Source of the DNA: Castanea sativa
Lineage: Eukaryota > Streptophyta > Magnoliopsida > Fagales > Fagaceae
Direction: 5' to 3'
NCBI RefSeq assembly: GCF_040712315.1
Contig: NC_134017.1
Coordinates: 2,138,001-2,202,000 of the forward strand
DNA: 64,000 nucleotides
The notes beneath the pieces are model-generated. The model made no database searches, had not been told where the DNA came from, and saw only the letters and a list, made by a program, of their open reading frames with translations. Numbering within the stretch: position 1 is the first letter of the stretch; the number at the start of each line of letters is the position of its first letter. A program made the translations under genes and the position numbers. Positions 47,585 to 60,580 of this stretch are shown in pieces.

Positions 47585-50511
47585 TCAGATGCACTTGTAA
47601 GGTGCAAACAAGATGGATGAATTGTGTCCTCCAAAGCCAAATGAGTTAGATAGTGCTACCTTTATATCCAAAGGTTCCTTCTTGATGCCGACAAGCACAT
47701 TCGTGTCCTTATTCAAATTCAAATAGCACAAAACTAAGTTAACACAAATTCAAGCTTCTAAAAGTATGGACCTTCCTAGTATATCCTTTTAAGCTCCATG
47801 TAAACTTAAATGGTGTTGGTGGATTGATAAAATGCTTAGAAATTTATTGTTAAAATGATAGACTACATGCTGATTAGATATGATAAGAACCATATTATAG
47901 AAGCATACCATGCCTTCATCAGGATTTTCAAGATTGATGTTTGGATGTACCCATCCTGTCTGTATTGCCTGCATTTGAGAATTAAATCTCACTTTAGGGA
48001 CAATAGTGATGTACAGAAAGGTAACCCATCAAATTATGTATAAGGGCATCAATGCCTATGAAGGAGGAAATTTTTTTGAGAAATTACATTTTAAACCCTA
48101 TAATTTAAAGTGAACCCTAAAATTTCAAAAAGTGACATTTTTTTTTTGTATAGAAAAAAAGTGATAAATTAAACTCTCAACCAATATTAAACCCCCAATA
48201 CAATATCAGTCCACTTAAATGGGCTGAAGTTTAATTAATTATTTTTTGAAACCCTAGGGTTTAGTTTGCTACTTTTGAAACTACATGGTTTAATACTTTA
48301 ATTTGTTTTTTGTTAACCATAAGGTTTAGTATACTTTAGAAATTATAGGGTTTAATTTGTTACACTCCTAAACTACAAGGTTTTTTTTTTTTAATTAATT
48401 TATTTATTTTTAATACTTTCTAAACTACAATATAGTGAGATCAATACTCATCAATAACCTGAGCCAAAGAAAAAAAAAAAAAGGTAAAAAAGAAAAGTGA
48501 AGAAACATGGAACTTCCTCTTGATTACAACCCACTAATTGGTGCAACTAGCCACATAGGCTATCTGTTATAGAGTACAATTAATGTCTGTAAGGCAAAGA
48601 CCATCTAAAAGGTTTGGATGGGCCGCCTCTATCTTTTCAAATCTCATATGATTGTTTTTCAGCAATGTGAGAAACTAATTACCTTAACTGTTGCAACAGC
48701 CTCCACAGCACCTGAGGCACCTAGTAGGTGACCAGTCATAGATTTCGTAGAGTTCACTCTTAGCTGCAAAAATTAGAACTCAAACTAAGTTATGTCATAT
48801 TGTAAATTTGATAATAAGAAGTAAAGACATTTGCCTTCATTATACCTCTGGATTCTTGCCAAAACAATGGATAAGGGCCCGGAATTCTTTCAGATCACCT
48901 CTTGGTGTTGAACTACCATATGCATTTACATAATTTACATCTTCTTTAGCTACCCTAGATTGGGCTAAGGCCCTCTCTATGCAAAGAGCTAGGCCACTAC
49001 CTGATTTTGGGCAAAACTAATTTCAGAACTTCATCTGGATCAAATGCACTCTGCAGATATAAGGTGCCAAATACATATTGCTTGCGTGTCTCATAGAAAA
49101 TAGCTATATTTAATTTTAATGGATAGCTTATTTGACAGCAAAAAACTAGAGGAGAGGGAAGATACATAGAAACAGTCAAAAGGAAAAGATGAGCTCTTAT
49201 TCTAATACACAACAGCAATATCAAGTAATCCCAAAAACCTGACTACCTACCATCAGGATGACGATCAGTGAAGTGATAGGCATCACAAGTGTAGCTTCCA
49301 CCTAGAAACTCTGCATATATTTTTGCACCTCTTCTCTGTCATATTTATAAGAAATAAGAACAAATAACCCAAAAAAGGAAAACAAAAGGGTTTAAGCTAC
49401 TAAAACTAAACATATATATATCAAGAGCATTTGGGAGGAAAATAGAGAAATTAATTTTACAGATATACCTTAGCATGTTCTAGGTCTTCTAAGAGCAATA
49501 CCCCAGCTCCATCTCCAATAACAAACCCATCCCTATTCTGCTCATATGCAAAATTGTATCTCAAGTCATGACTTACACGTATGTGACACAGAATAGTTCA
49601 AACCAATTCAGCAATTAGATGGGATATTTTCTTTTATATATATATAAACAATCTTTTGGTCTTCCCTTTCTCAAAAGAAAAGGTTAAGAAAATATTGGAC
49701 TTTTATTTTTCCAAGGAAAGCTAGTTGAGAACATTATGATATTATATAACTTATATATTCTTACTTGAAGCATAGTATTTATTGTTACTATGCATCTATT
49801 GAGCCATATTATTCACCTATTTTCAACACTTACTCTCTCATTTTTGACTATTTTTCTCCTTATTAGTTTTCCACCTTACAATTACACTTCTTCTAATATT
49901 TTCCCTTCACTTTTTTACCTTTTTATCTCCCCTCTACTTAATACCTAAACATTATATTTCCCCAATTGCTTCATCTTCCTTTTATTTTTACTATTCTTCT
50001 CCCATTTTATTTACTCTAATAATTTGCTATTCACTCTTTCATTCAATCCATATTTTTCCTGCACAAAAAGGTGAGTACCCTCTCTATTTATATTTTCTTA
50101 ATTTTGGTGGATTTTTAATTCTTTATTGCATCTTTACTTTGGGTTAATGCAATTTGGTTGTATTTTAATTTTCTATCTTTTTTCTCTTTTCTTTAATTGA
50201 TAAATGTTATCCTATGACATTATATAATATATAATGATATAATGTTATTCTATTACGTAGTATGACTTAGATAATTTGGTATTTACAACTATACATTTTC
50301 TTTTGAGTACTCTTTGATTCATTTTCTTTTATATAAATTTGCTATTTCTCTCACATTGCCTTCCAAAAAATGTGATTATTCCTTCCCTATCTCTCGATTA
50401 TTTATTCTTTCTAGTAACTCTACTTTAAATTGATGAATTTTTGTATTTTTGGTATCTCTACTTTGGGTTGATACATTTTGGTGGTGTGTTTTTTGAGTTC
50501 CCCACCACATG

Positions 50512-50562
<51 letters not shown>

Positions 50563-53500
50563 AGTTTTGGTTTAAGCTAATTCTTAGATACTTTGGAAGT
50601 AAGAATTTTAGTTTATATCAAAAATTCAAAATATAATATGCATGGCTATGTATTTGAATGTGTCTATCAATTATTTGAGTAATATTAATTGTAGATTTGT
50701 AATGAGACTTGATTATCATATAATCTTTCGAAGAAAATGAGAAATTTGAATAATTAATTTGAAATTTAAAAAATTTTAGTTGTACAAAAAAATTAAAGAA
50801 GGAAAACATAATACACTATAACAAAAGTTTGAAGAATCTAAACTACTTTTAAAAAATATATATCAATGAAACACACTCAACTTACTCCAAAACTAAACAC
50901 TCAAAATAATAGAATAATATATTTGTTAAAATAGAGAGATGGAAAATACTTTTAGAAATAGTTAAACTTTTAAGTTTGGAGGATCAACTGCTTGCTTTTT
51001 TTTAGTGGTTCTATGTTTGACTGGTCACGGGCTTGGAGACTCACATCTATTGACTCCCCCCCTGGCTCCCTCTGTTCATTAGTTTGCTTCTCTCTTGTAA
51101 TTAATTCCTTTTTTCTTCTTTGTAATGTTTGTCTTCTTTATGCTCTTTTTGCATAAAGTAACTTTTTTAATACAAAATTTTCTAAAAAGTTCAATTTTTA
51201 AGGAGATCAAATTATCTTTAATAAATTTTAGAGAATAAATTATATATTATACCATATTTCAAAATAATTATATATTTTCATGGATCGAGACAACTAATTA
51301 TATAAAATACCTACCTATTTTAAGATAAGTATAATAATCTGTCTAATTCACATTTGGAACCAGAGGCCATGAAACTGATTTTGTAATATAAAAAGCAGAA
51401 TTGTAACCATAAAGAAGATAGAAGTTGGATGCAATACAATATCCCAGGGGCGTGAAGCTTTGGTAGGTTCACTATTCCTTTTTGAAAGAGCTCCGCATGC
51501 CACAAAACCTCCCAAGCCTGAGGTAGCAATTCACAATGTATAGAACATAATATTCAAATCAAATCCAGAATGAGAAAGGCACGTGTCATACCTATTGGAA
51601 GAATTGCTGCATCAGATCCTCCACAAAGCATAACGTCCTGGAAATTTTCACAAATCAGATAACAGAATTTGGCCTAATTTCATTTTAGAATAAGATAAAG
51701 TTATTCAAAAGAATGAAGAAAAATAATCAAGACCGCCATTAGTACTAAACTTTCACATCAAAATAGTGTTTGTTGATGAGGGTTATTTGCTGAAATACTC
51801 TGCGTTTATTTTGAAGAAAAAAAATTTACATGCAAAATATTTTCAGGTATTTGGTATGATTTGTAAAATTTTTTAAGCAAACCACCAAGATTGGTGAATA
51901 GACATTACTAGTCGCAGAAGTGGTAGCTTCGGCCACCGTACATCTGACACTGGTCGTTGGAATGGCAGCTCCTATCACTTGACCACTAATACCAATTGTC
52001 TAGGCAATCAGACCAATGAACTAGCCATCAGACAGTGGCGGCTCTAGGAATTTTGTTTATGGGGGGTCATTAAAAAACTTAACTTAAAATTTTTTTAATA
52101 AAAAGAGAACTTGAATATATCAAGTTATTGACCAAAAAAAAAAAAAATGAAGTTTTACAATTTCCTTCTACAAGTTTTCAAATTTTGAATTGTTACATGA
52201 TAGTTCATTATGAGGATTTATTGCCAATGTGGGTAGCTATGACCATTTTTTTTTAAAGTTTGTCTAACATTTTATTTTTTTGCAATTGTTATTATCTATT
52301 AATTTGTCATTGATTTTATAAAAATATTTTAAACAAATGAATAAACTTATTGACTTTGTATTAATTATTGATGTACATAACCACACTCATTTATACATAA
52401 AATAATACACTACGTGTCTACTTAACCAATTAAACGCTTGAATAATCACTAACTTTACAATTTTTCTGACTTTATAACAAAAAAAATTATAACATGATAA
52501 CAATACACACACATGTAAATAAAACCTCTCTATTTCCTAATTATTAAATTATATAAAATTATATTATATTTATACTATACACACAAATATTTACACACAT
52601 CATTATTCACATAAATAATATTATAACAAAAAGTAATGCAAACAATTAATATAAGACACACTTACACAAATATAATATAATTTATAATAAAGAGTGATAC
52701 TTACGGTTCACAAATACTTACTCGTACTCTTAAAGTTGGAAATACTTGTAGTAATGCTATATAAGATTTAAGTTAGGGTGTGTAAAAATATTTTTAAGAA
52801 TAAATTAAAGTATTAAACTAACAAAAAAATTATATATATATTTCTTTTTGAAGTTAGGGGTTCATTGTGTAACAAAATACACAATGAGAAGTCATTGTGT
52901 ATTTTTGTTACATGTTTTACCAAATTTTTAAAGATAAAATATTTTACGACTTTTTATAAGGGATTTTATGTTCAATAGAAATTATTTTACAAATTTGACA
53001 ACATTTTACATTCAAACAAACACTTGAAGATGAGAAAGCATTTTCCAATAAATATTTAAGAGTAAAATTCATCTGTTTTATTCTCTCAAACAAGCTCCCA
53101 AAACAATGTAAGATCCGATTACAAATTCCATTTAATGAGACTAAAGCATGCACGTACACTTTCACCGGTGATAATATGGTGTGCTGCATTCAGCATACAA
53201 AAGTTACTTGTTGCACAAGCTGAAGAAATTGAGTAGTTTGGGCCCATCCATCCCTGCAATTTGCTAAATTAGAAACAGCTAGATGGTTGTTGCAGCAACA
53301 TATGATGTTCACTTGTCCCAACTCCCTAAATTTCTACAAACATTGGCATCAAACTTACCAAATCCATCGCTAGTAAAGCAGAACCAATATTGGTTGTCGC
53401 AAAAGGTATACCGAAAGGATTTATTTTCTTGTACGAAACCCTCAATGCTTCTAATCCATCCTGAAAGGTCTGATTAAAATTTGAAATAACTGATAAAAAA

Positions 53501-55209
53501 TAATTATGGGTTTGAAATAAATTTGAAATCTTAAAGCAACTACTAAGACTACAGTAAATTTTGTGTCACAAATAATCTGAGCTTATGCTTACCCGCATTC
53601 CTCCTAGTGCAGAGCCAACAATAACCCCACATCTACGTTTGTCTAATTTTCCAAGGACCTCTTCTGTAATCCCAGCATCTGCCAATGCTTTCTTGCCAGC
53701 AGTAAGCAAGTAAAGTGTGAATTTGTCTGCCCTCTTAGAAATCTTTGGTGTGACCCATCCATCTGGAGAGAAAGACTTGATTTCACCAGCAATTTTCTGT
53801 TAGAAAGATAACTGGAGTCAGCAACTAGAGGAAACCAATTACTATAATGGAACTGAGCCAACAAAGATCTACCGTTGGAAACTGAGCACAGTCAAAAGCC
53901 TCTATCTCACTTATGCCACTGATACCTTCAAGGAGATTATTGTAGAAGACATCTACTTCATCACCAATTGGGGTTACCACACCCACCCCTGTCACGACAA
54001 CCCGCCGCTGCTTTGTAAGCTGTTTCTTCTCTGTTGTAACCCCATCTGCAGGTCTCACAACCACAGTTTCGCCTGAAACTGTTAAAAAAAATCTCTAATC
54101 TTGACGTTTGATAATTGGGTTTAGACCAGTCAAAAACAGGCTGAGTTTGATTATTAGATCTATTAGAAAGCTTAGACTAATTCAACAATCTTCAATATCA
54201 TGTGCAACAAAATATAAATATAACACAAGATATAATTGCTTAAGAAAATCAATTAAACAAACTAGTTTCACAGTAAAAAAATCTCGGTAACCTGACCTTA
54301 TCAATCCCAATCAAATAATAAAAGTATACACGCTAAATAACTTAATTCATAGTAAATTTAACTAAAGATAGAAGATATGAGAGAACTTTGGATATAGAAA
54401 CCCTAGATACAAAATAGGAAGCACTTATCTATCTTGTTTATTTCAACCTATATGGTCTCTTTTATAATGTATAATAAGTGGCATGAAACCCTAGTAGCTT
54501 AGATGTGGGCTGAGCTTTAAAATTTACAAACTAATTAAGAATTCCAAATTCGCACTCTAAATTGCAGAACTTTGTAGCAATATTGCAGAACTTTGCATTT
54601 TTTTAGATACAAAGCATCACATTTGAGTATCTACACAACCAAAACAATAAACTTGTAAATGTTAGTTTTCCTTATCCCTCCAAGGTTAATACCTTGAAGG
54701 TAGAAATTTATATACTTTCCAAGAATTCTAGAGGCACATCTCCACACATACACAAACTAGTGCCCACAAACACAAGAGAAAGGCTAAACTCAAGACCTTA
54801 TACTTTGATGTCATGTTAAATTAACGGTTGATTAAATTGTTAGCAAATAGTAAATTTAACCATTTAATCATAATTCTATCAAAAGCATTATATCACTTTT
54901 GATTAACATGGGTAGACATGGCAAAATCTGTAGACCCGACTTGAACCCTAAGGAAAATACCCAACCCAAGCCTTTTTTTTTATTTATTTTTTTTACCCAA
55001 AGTAAAAATGGGTTGACTTGTAACCCGACATCTTTTTTGCAGGTCAACCCAACTCGACCAGGCTAACCCTTGGCCAGACTTGTTTTTTTTTAAATTCTTT
55101 TTTTTTTTTTGGTAAAAAGAATAAATAAATTAATACATGGTTGGTTTATTTGTTTGTTATAGACTTTACAATGCACAACTCAAACTCTATTAACAAATAT
55201 AGTGCACTA

Positions 55210-55252
<43 letters not shown>

Positions 55253-56789
55253 TTTTTATAAAAAATACTTCAATTAAAAAAAACATTTTTGGATAATGCC
55301 ATTCAAATATATATAAATCAATTGAGACTTTTATCTAATTGAATACAAATGAATTGAAAGATGAATAATTGATACAATTTTCTTACTTAAATAATGCGAT
55401 AAGTAATGATTTTAAGATATCAAATGATAAAGTGCATGCCAAGATAATTTGGTTACAGTAGAGTTAAAAACATATATTTGAAATTATAGGCATGTATGAA
55501 AATAATACCTAAGTGTGAAAATAAGAGTGAAGTTAAAGTATATCAATAAAATTAGTATAAATTATGGATGTTTAGACCTATTTTTTAATAGGTCATAGCC
55601 AAAATAAATAGATTTTCATAATAAAAAATGATATTTCATGGATTGGAGTGTGTGTTGTTTAACAATGACATGATATTCATAAAAGATTCCATGTATTAGT
55701 AACTAAAATCAAACTTTGATGTATATTTCCAATTTGAAACATAGTGTCAACCACAATTCATCTAAAATTAAACAAAAAAAAATTAGATTATTTTTCAAGA
55801 TATTAGATTATAAAATTAACTTTCAAGATTGTAAATTTCATATATATTTTTATTTTTTATCAAATTAGCTATTCTATAGGGCTGGTATTTGTAATTTTAT
55901 TTCATGCTTTGGAATGTTGATATTGTGTAAAAGTAAAACTTGTGTATTCATTTTAATTAGATTTCAAATGGTTGACCAGACTATTTTGTGTTTGTGATAT
56001 TTTGTTTAGCAATGTTGGAATTTGTATAATTTTATAATTATTGAACAAGCTTCAATTTGTTGAGCTGAACTCCCTCTCGATATGAGTGAGGAATTCAAAA
56101 TAATACATTTTATATCAAATAATTTGTTGCATGACTTACCAACTAACTAGGGGCAAGGGAAGGAGGTCTAGGGGGGCATGAACCCCTTGAATTTAAAAAA
56201 AATCCTCCATGCCTTCTGTTTTTTTGGAAAAAAAAACAAATTTTAGACATAAATTTCAATAATGGTCCCCCTTAGATTATTACTAAAAGAAAATTACTAT
56301 GTTCACAACATTTTCATTACACTTTTGCAACAAATCATAAGTGACAAGCTGTTATTGGTTGTTACAGGTGGGTAAAAAAGTAATTTAAGTTATAGATTTA
56401 AATTAAAACCAATAAAAACTTACTATTTTTGATTTGTTGTGAGAGTGTTGTAAAAATGTTATGAATGTATCACTTCTCTTACTAAAAAATGTGCATTTAT
56501 ATAATTGACTAATGTATTTTTTATTCCCTAAACTTACTCTTATATATAATATCATATAGACCACATTAAATTAAAGTGTATTTAATGTATATCATATATA
56601 ATTTAATTATATATATTTTTATTAAATTGACTTGTATATTTTCAGACAAGTCAAGACTTACTTTTTTGTTTTGGATTTGCCAAGATGTAAAAGATTATTT
56701 GTTGTAAATATTTTTGTTTATATAAGAAAATATCATTTTTTTAAATCAAAATTACTAACATTTTATGTATAAGAAATATATAAATAAAA

Positions 56790-56839
<50 letters not shown>

Positions 56840-58070
56840 CTTGGTCCCCTAAAAAAATATTTGAGTAATGTCATTGTTACAATATATTTTACAATATTTT
56901 TACAAATCGTTGATATGACCAACTTTTTACTAATTTTTATCTAAACTTACCATTAACATTATTTTTTCATTTACTGATAACCACCCATTACATCAATCAT
57001 TTGTAAAAATGTTTGTATCTCTAAGACTTGGTCCCCCTAAAAAAATGAGTAATACTACACCACAAACTATTTTACAACCTTTTTACAAATTATTGATGTA
57101 ACCAACTTCTTACTGCTTTTTATCTAGGCCTATCATTAATATCATTTTTTCATTTACCAATAATATTCACTCACCACATCAACAATTTGTAAAACTTTTT
57201 GTAAAAACGTTTGTGTTTCTATCATTACTCAAAAATTACTAGCTTTGCTATTGCCACTACAACTAACTAATAAATATATCTATACTATTTATAAGTAGAT
57301 TCCCCTTTTAGGACTGTACTTTTACGTGGTTTAGAAATACTTCTAAAAATTAAGTTTAATAGAGGAAAAACTTGAGGACAACTCGGTAAAAATATATCTT
57401 TAACTATACTTAAAATGCTCATCAAATATGACACTCTCTTACTAATTTATGTTTTCAAAAAAAAAAAAAATATCCCAAATTTTTTTTTAATGAAAATTAT
57501 AACACTAGACAAAAAAAAAAACTCATCACATGCGCAAAACGTAGGTGATGTATGTATATATATATATATATATAAAGTTCATGTGAAAAATTATGGCCCC
57601 ACGTGACCTCGCCTAACCTGTGGCCCTACTATTAACCCGACCATTTTTAACTTTGCTTAAAATGACATGACTTTTGACTCCAACCTAACCTGAACCTCCG
57701 TTTTGCCACGTCTAAGGCACATGCACGTTCAATTACCAGAGATTGCAGCAGGACGATTTATGCTCCTTTGCTTTCTAGTCCAGGCCGTCTGAGATCCTAG
57801 AAGTGTAAACAGCCCTTCTGAATAGTTATACTCCTTGCACTTCTCGAATGCGAGACAAGAACTTTGAATTCCAGAACCGTTTATAAGCAAATTACTCACA
57901 AAATCAGCATCACCACCACCACCACCACCACTAATGCATTTTGAAATGAACTTCTTTCTCTTTGTCCATTGACTCAGTCTCTTTGGAGTGTGGTCTTTCT
58001 CATAGGAAACGGTCATGCAGGCAGACACAAGCCATGTACAGAGAGGAGGGGCTGCAGCAGAAGCCGCCAT
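47585..58070 (-). CDS. KASII: KAS II-like 3-oxoacyl-ACP synthase with altered active site
   Basis: Plastid KAS II elongates 16:0-ACP to 18:0-ACP. I build 13 exons (transcription order): 57737-58070, 53873-54072, 53593-53796, 53359-53469, 53158-53253, 51592-51637, 51438-51517, 49469-49537, 49251-49335, 48846-49000, 48683-48763, 47909-47968, 47585-47707. All introns are GT-AG, phases agree and the frame is open for 547 residues, near normal length. The N-terminus ([19 protein letters not shown], about 110 residues, with a Gly run) is transit-peptide-like. Then come [19 protein letters not shown], the nucleophile Cys296 ([10 protein letters not shown]), Lys467, His472 (SMTGHLLGA) and GFGGHNSS. 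The first catalytic His is Tyr436 (NAYGSST; families have NAHxTST), exactly 140 residues after the Cys as in FabF 163/303. It may be a non-catalytic paralogue, a young pseudogene or a sequence error. Confidence 0.88.
49538..51437. other. KAS II intron with (CT)n microsatellite
   Basis: A 1.9-kb AT-rich intron. A (CT)n tract of about 46 bases lies at 50513-50559. No other gene is seen. Confidence 0.6.
51638..53157. other. KAS II intron with transposon-like debris
   Basis: From 52034 the phrase 'cagtggcggctctaggaatt' resembles the end of a common plant DNA transposon family, and AT-rich DNA follows. I could not find a matching opposite end, so the element is not delimited. Confidence 0.35.
54913..57714. 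mobile_element. Possible hAT-like element in KAS II intron 1
   Basis: The ends 'tagacatggcaaaa' (54913-54926) and 'ttttgccacgtcta' (57701-57714) are inverted repeats of hAT style, followed inside by 'gacccg' and 'acccgacc' motifs. No clear 8-bp target duplication was found and no transposase is present. The interior holds (TTA)n at about 55209-55250, (TA)n at about 56798-56838 and two copies of the MITE family at 56866-57033 and 57044-57237. Confidence 0.45.
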
Positions 58071-59540
58071 TGGAGGTACCAAGAGAATATTCACACTAAT
58101 TCTCACAAACAAAAAGAAGCAAGAAGACCCTGATGAAGACTCTGAGAATTTAATAAGAAACTACAATCTAAGAGACCAAAATAGAATACACCCAGACAAA
58201 GATTTCAGCAAGTGATGGAATGGAAGAAGAGCAACAATGCTAAAAAGAAGCTGACTTTGAAACAACCATGTATTACCCAATTGAGTAAGTCCAAAACCCA
58301 GATGGGAAACTTGAAAACTTTGACAAATTCAGCAAGAAATGGAATGGAAACAGGGAAGAACAGTCATTTCTATTGATTAGTACAGGTGGGTTTTTGTCGG
58401 TACTTGGAGAAGAAGAGAAATGCACAGTAGATAGAGGCTATGAACAGAAAACTTGAGTGATACAAAAAGCTGAAGACGGAAAGTCAGGCTGTTTGACAAA
58501 TGACAACGCTTTCAATGTACTTTATGAGGGAAAAACAGAGTCGTAAATGTACTTTATGGGGGAAAACAGAGTCGAAAGAGACGTAACAGAGTGTCTTCTG
58601 TGTGGGGCAGAGTGCCCTAGACAGCAGAGAGTGTCAATTATTATTAGTAAATCAGAAGGTATAGGCTTTACGAGTAGGGTCCGGTTAATGTGAGGGATTT
58701 GATTTGTTTGGATTTAGTGTTTTTTTTATCATCCCATCACTTTATTTTTATCACTCATAACTTAAAATTGATGAATCTCGCGGTTGTTTGGATTTGTTTT
58801 TAGTTTTTGTTTCTAGGGCTAAATTTCTTTTTTCTTCTTTCCTTTTCAATTTGGGTTTCTAGGTTTGGTTTGGTTTGGTTTGGTTTGGTTTGGTTTTTTT
58901 TTTTTTTTTTTTCACTGGGTTCAGTGAGTTTGAGTATTGGGGTTAAAAGAAAAAAAGAAATAAGAAGTAAAAGCTGCACTAAGTCAATTTATGGGTCATA
59001 CAAAAAGTAAAATTTTTTGAGTTATCAAAATTAGAAACAAGTGCCAAACATGTCACCTTAGGAAGTTGTGGTATTTTCAGTGATAAGTGATGAATTATAG
59101 AGTGATAAGTGATGAAAATTGAGTGAGGGGTGATGAGTAAGGCTCTATATCATTCCTTCATACACTGACCTGCTATATATAAAACCTGAAACTTAAACTA
59201 AAATCAAACATATTTTATAAATAGTTCTTTGCCGACAATACAGTAGAATGTATGGACTTGTTAATGGACAAATCTCCTTTAGAGTACCATAATGTTTTTG
59301 GTAGGATTTGTTGGGAATGATAAAAGCTTCCGACATAGGTGGGAATGATAAAAGCTGCTGAATGAAATCCTTTTTTTTTTTTTTTTAATTGTTGAACACT
59401 ATTGGTCCCATCCATCTCTTCCTTGGTACCAATTATCATCAAGATCCAAGACTAGGTCATGGTTATCATAATAAGAGTTATAGATTGAAAAATAGTAGCC
59501 CGCTAGAAGAGGATTGAGTAGCTCCCAAAAGTCAACACGT
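58071..59540. other. Upstream region of the KAS II-like gene and intergenic DNA
   Basis: The first few hundred bases right of 58070 are the probable 5' UTR and promoter of the minus-strand KAS II-like gene. A (GGTTT)n tract lies at about 58863-58894, followed by a T run. Sequences near 58680-59150 resemble MITE ends ('atcactcataact' and 'gagtgataagtgatga'), not delimited. No gene is seen. Confidence 0.45.
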
Positions 59541-59549
59541 GACAATTGT

Positions 59550-60527
59550 TGGTGATAGACTTTGGAGTACTTGGACATGGTTCATTCGGATTTTAATTTC
59601 TGTGTTGAGAGTTTCTGTCCACCTGAATGCTTTCTGGCAACATGACCAAGAGGGGTCCACATGCTCCATCCCAATTCCAAAAGACAATGGTAACCTTGTT
59701 TCAACCTTTCCTAGCAAATGCATTGATCTATGTAGATGATACCTCCTATTCTTAAAAGATGCAAATTCGCATGAAAAATAACTCTCTGAATTTTACAATT
59801 TAGTGAAATCTCAAGGGATTATGCTCTCAGAGAAAAAAAAAATGGTTATTGGGCAAACACCAATAGAGTTTTTGGGAATGACTATCTCAGATGAAAAGTA
59901 TACTTTACAACCACATATTGCTACCTCTCAAAGAATTTTTAGATAAGCTTTTTGGTGCCAAACAGATACAATAGTTTCTTCAAATTGTTAATTATATGTT
60001 TGATTTTATACCAAAGATTTCAAAGTACAGAAATTGTCTAGCTCAACTTTTGAAAAAGAACCCCCCAAAATGGAATTCACTCCACATGGAAGCAGTCTAG
60101 CAATTGAAAAAATTAGCAGAAAAGCTTCCTCCATTGCAAATTCCAGAACCAAGCAAACGAATACTACAGACAGATGCAAGTGATGAATACTGGGCAACAA
60201 CCTTTTTTGAAGAAAATGATGGAAGAAGAACATTTGTGGATATAAAAGTAATGCACTCAAGGCCTCAAAACTTCATTATCATTCCATGTTCAAAGAAATA
60301 CTTTCAGTAAAGCATAGAATTGAAAAGTTCCAATTTCATCTCCTTTGGCATAATTTTCTAGTAGAAACGGACATGTCCTTTCCAAAAATGCTTCAGTTCA
60401 AAAGAAAAATACTCCATCATCCTTAGTTGCTCAAATGGTCAAAGGTTTTCACAGTGGTCCTTCCAAGTCAAGCATATTAAAGGAAGATATAATTTGATCA
60501 CTGACTATTTTTCTAGAAAACATATAA

Positions 60528-60530
<3 letters not shown>
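59550..60530 (+). pseudogene. Endogenous pararetrovirus (caulimovirid-like) RT/RNase H fragment
   Basis: Several short frames, in order, resemble the reverse transcriptase and RNase H part of plant pararetrovirus polymerases. The YVDD box of the RT is at about 59729-59740, a downstream RT connection follows, and the RNase H start with its LQTDASD motif is at about 60160-60180. The frames are interrupted by stops and frameshifts, and no capsid, movement or protease region is seen, so this is a decayed partial copy. It ends close to a long (TA)n tract (about 60533-60570), a typical neighbourhood for such insertions. A divergent Ty3-type retrotransposon is the main alternative. Confidence 0.6.

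Positions 60531-60580
<50 letters not shown>

Noticed and set aside
50513..50559. (CT)n tract as a regulatory GAGA site
   Set aside because: It is deep inside a KAS II intron and is a simple microsatellite; no promoter is near.
52034..52920. Complete DNA transposon starting 'cagtggcggctctagg'
   Set aside because: No matching inverted end or target duplication could be found, so it is not called as an element.
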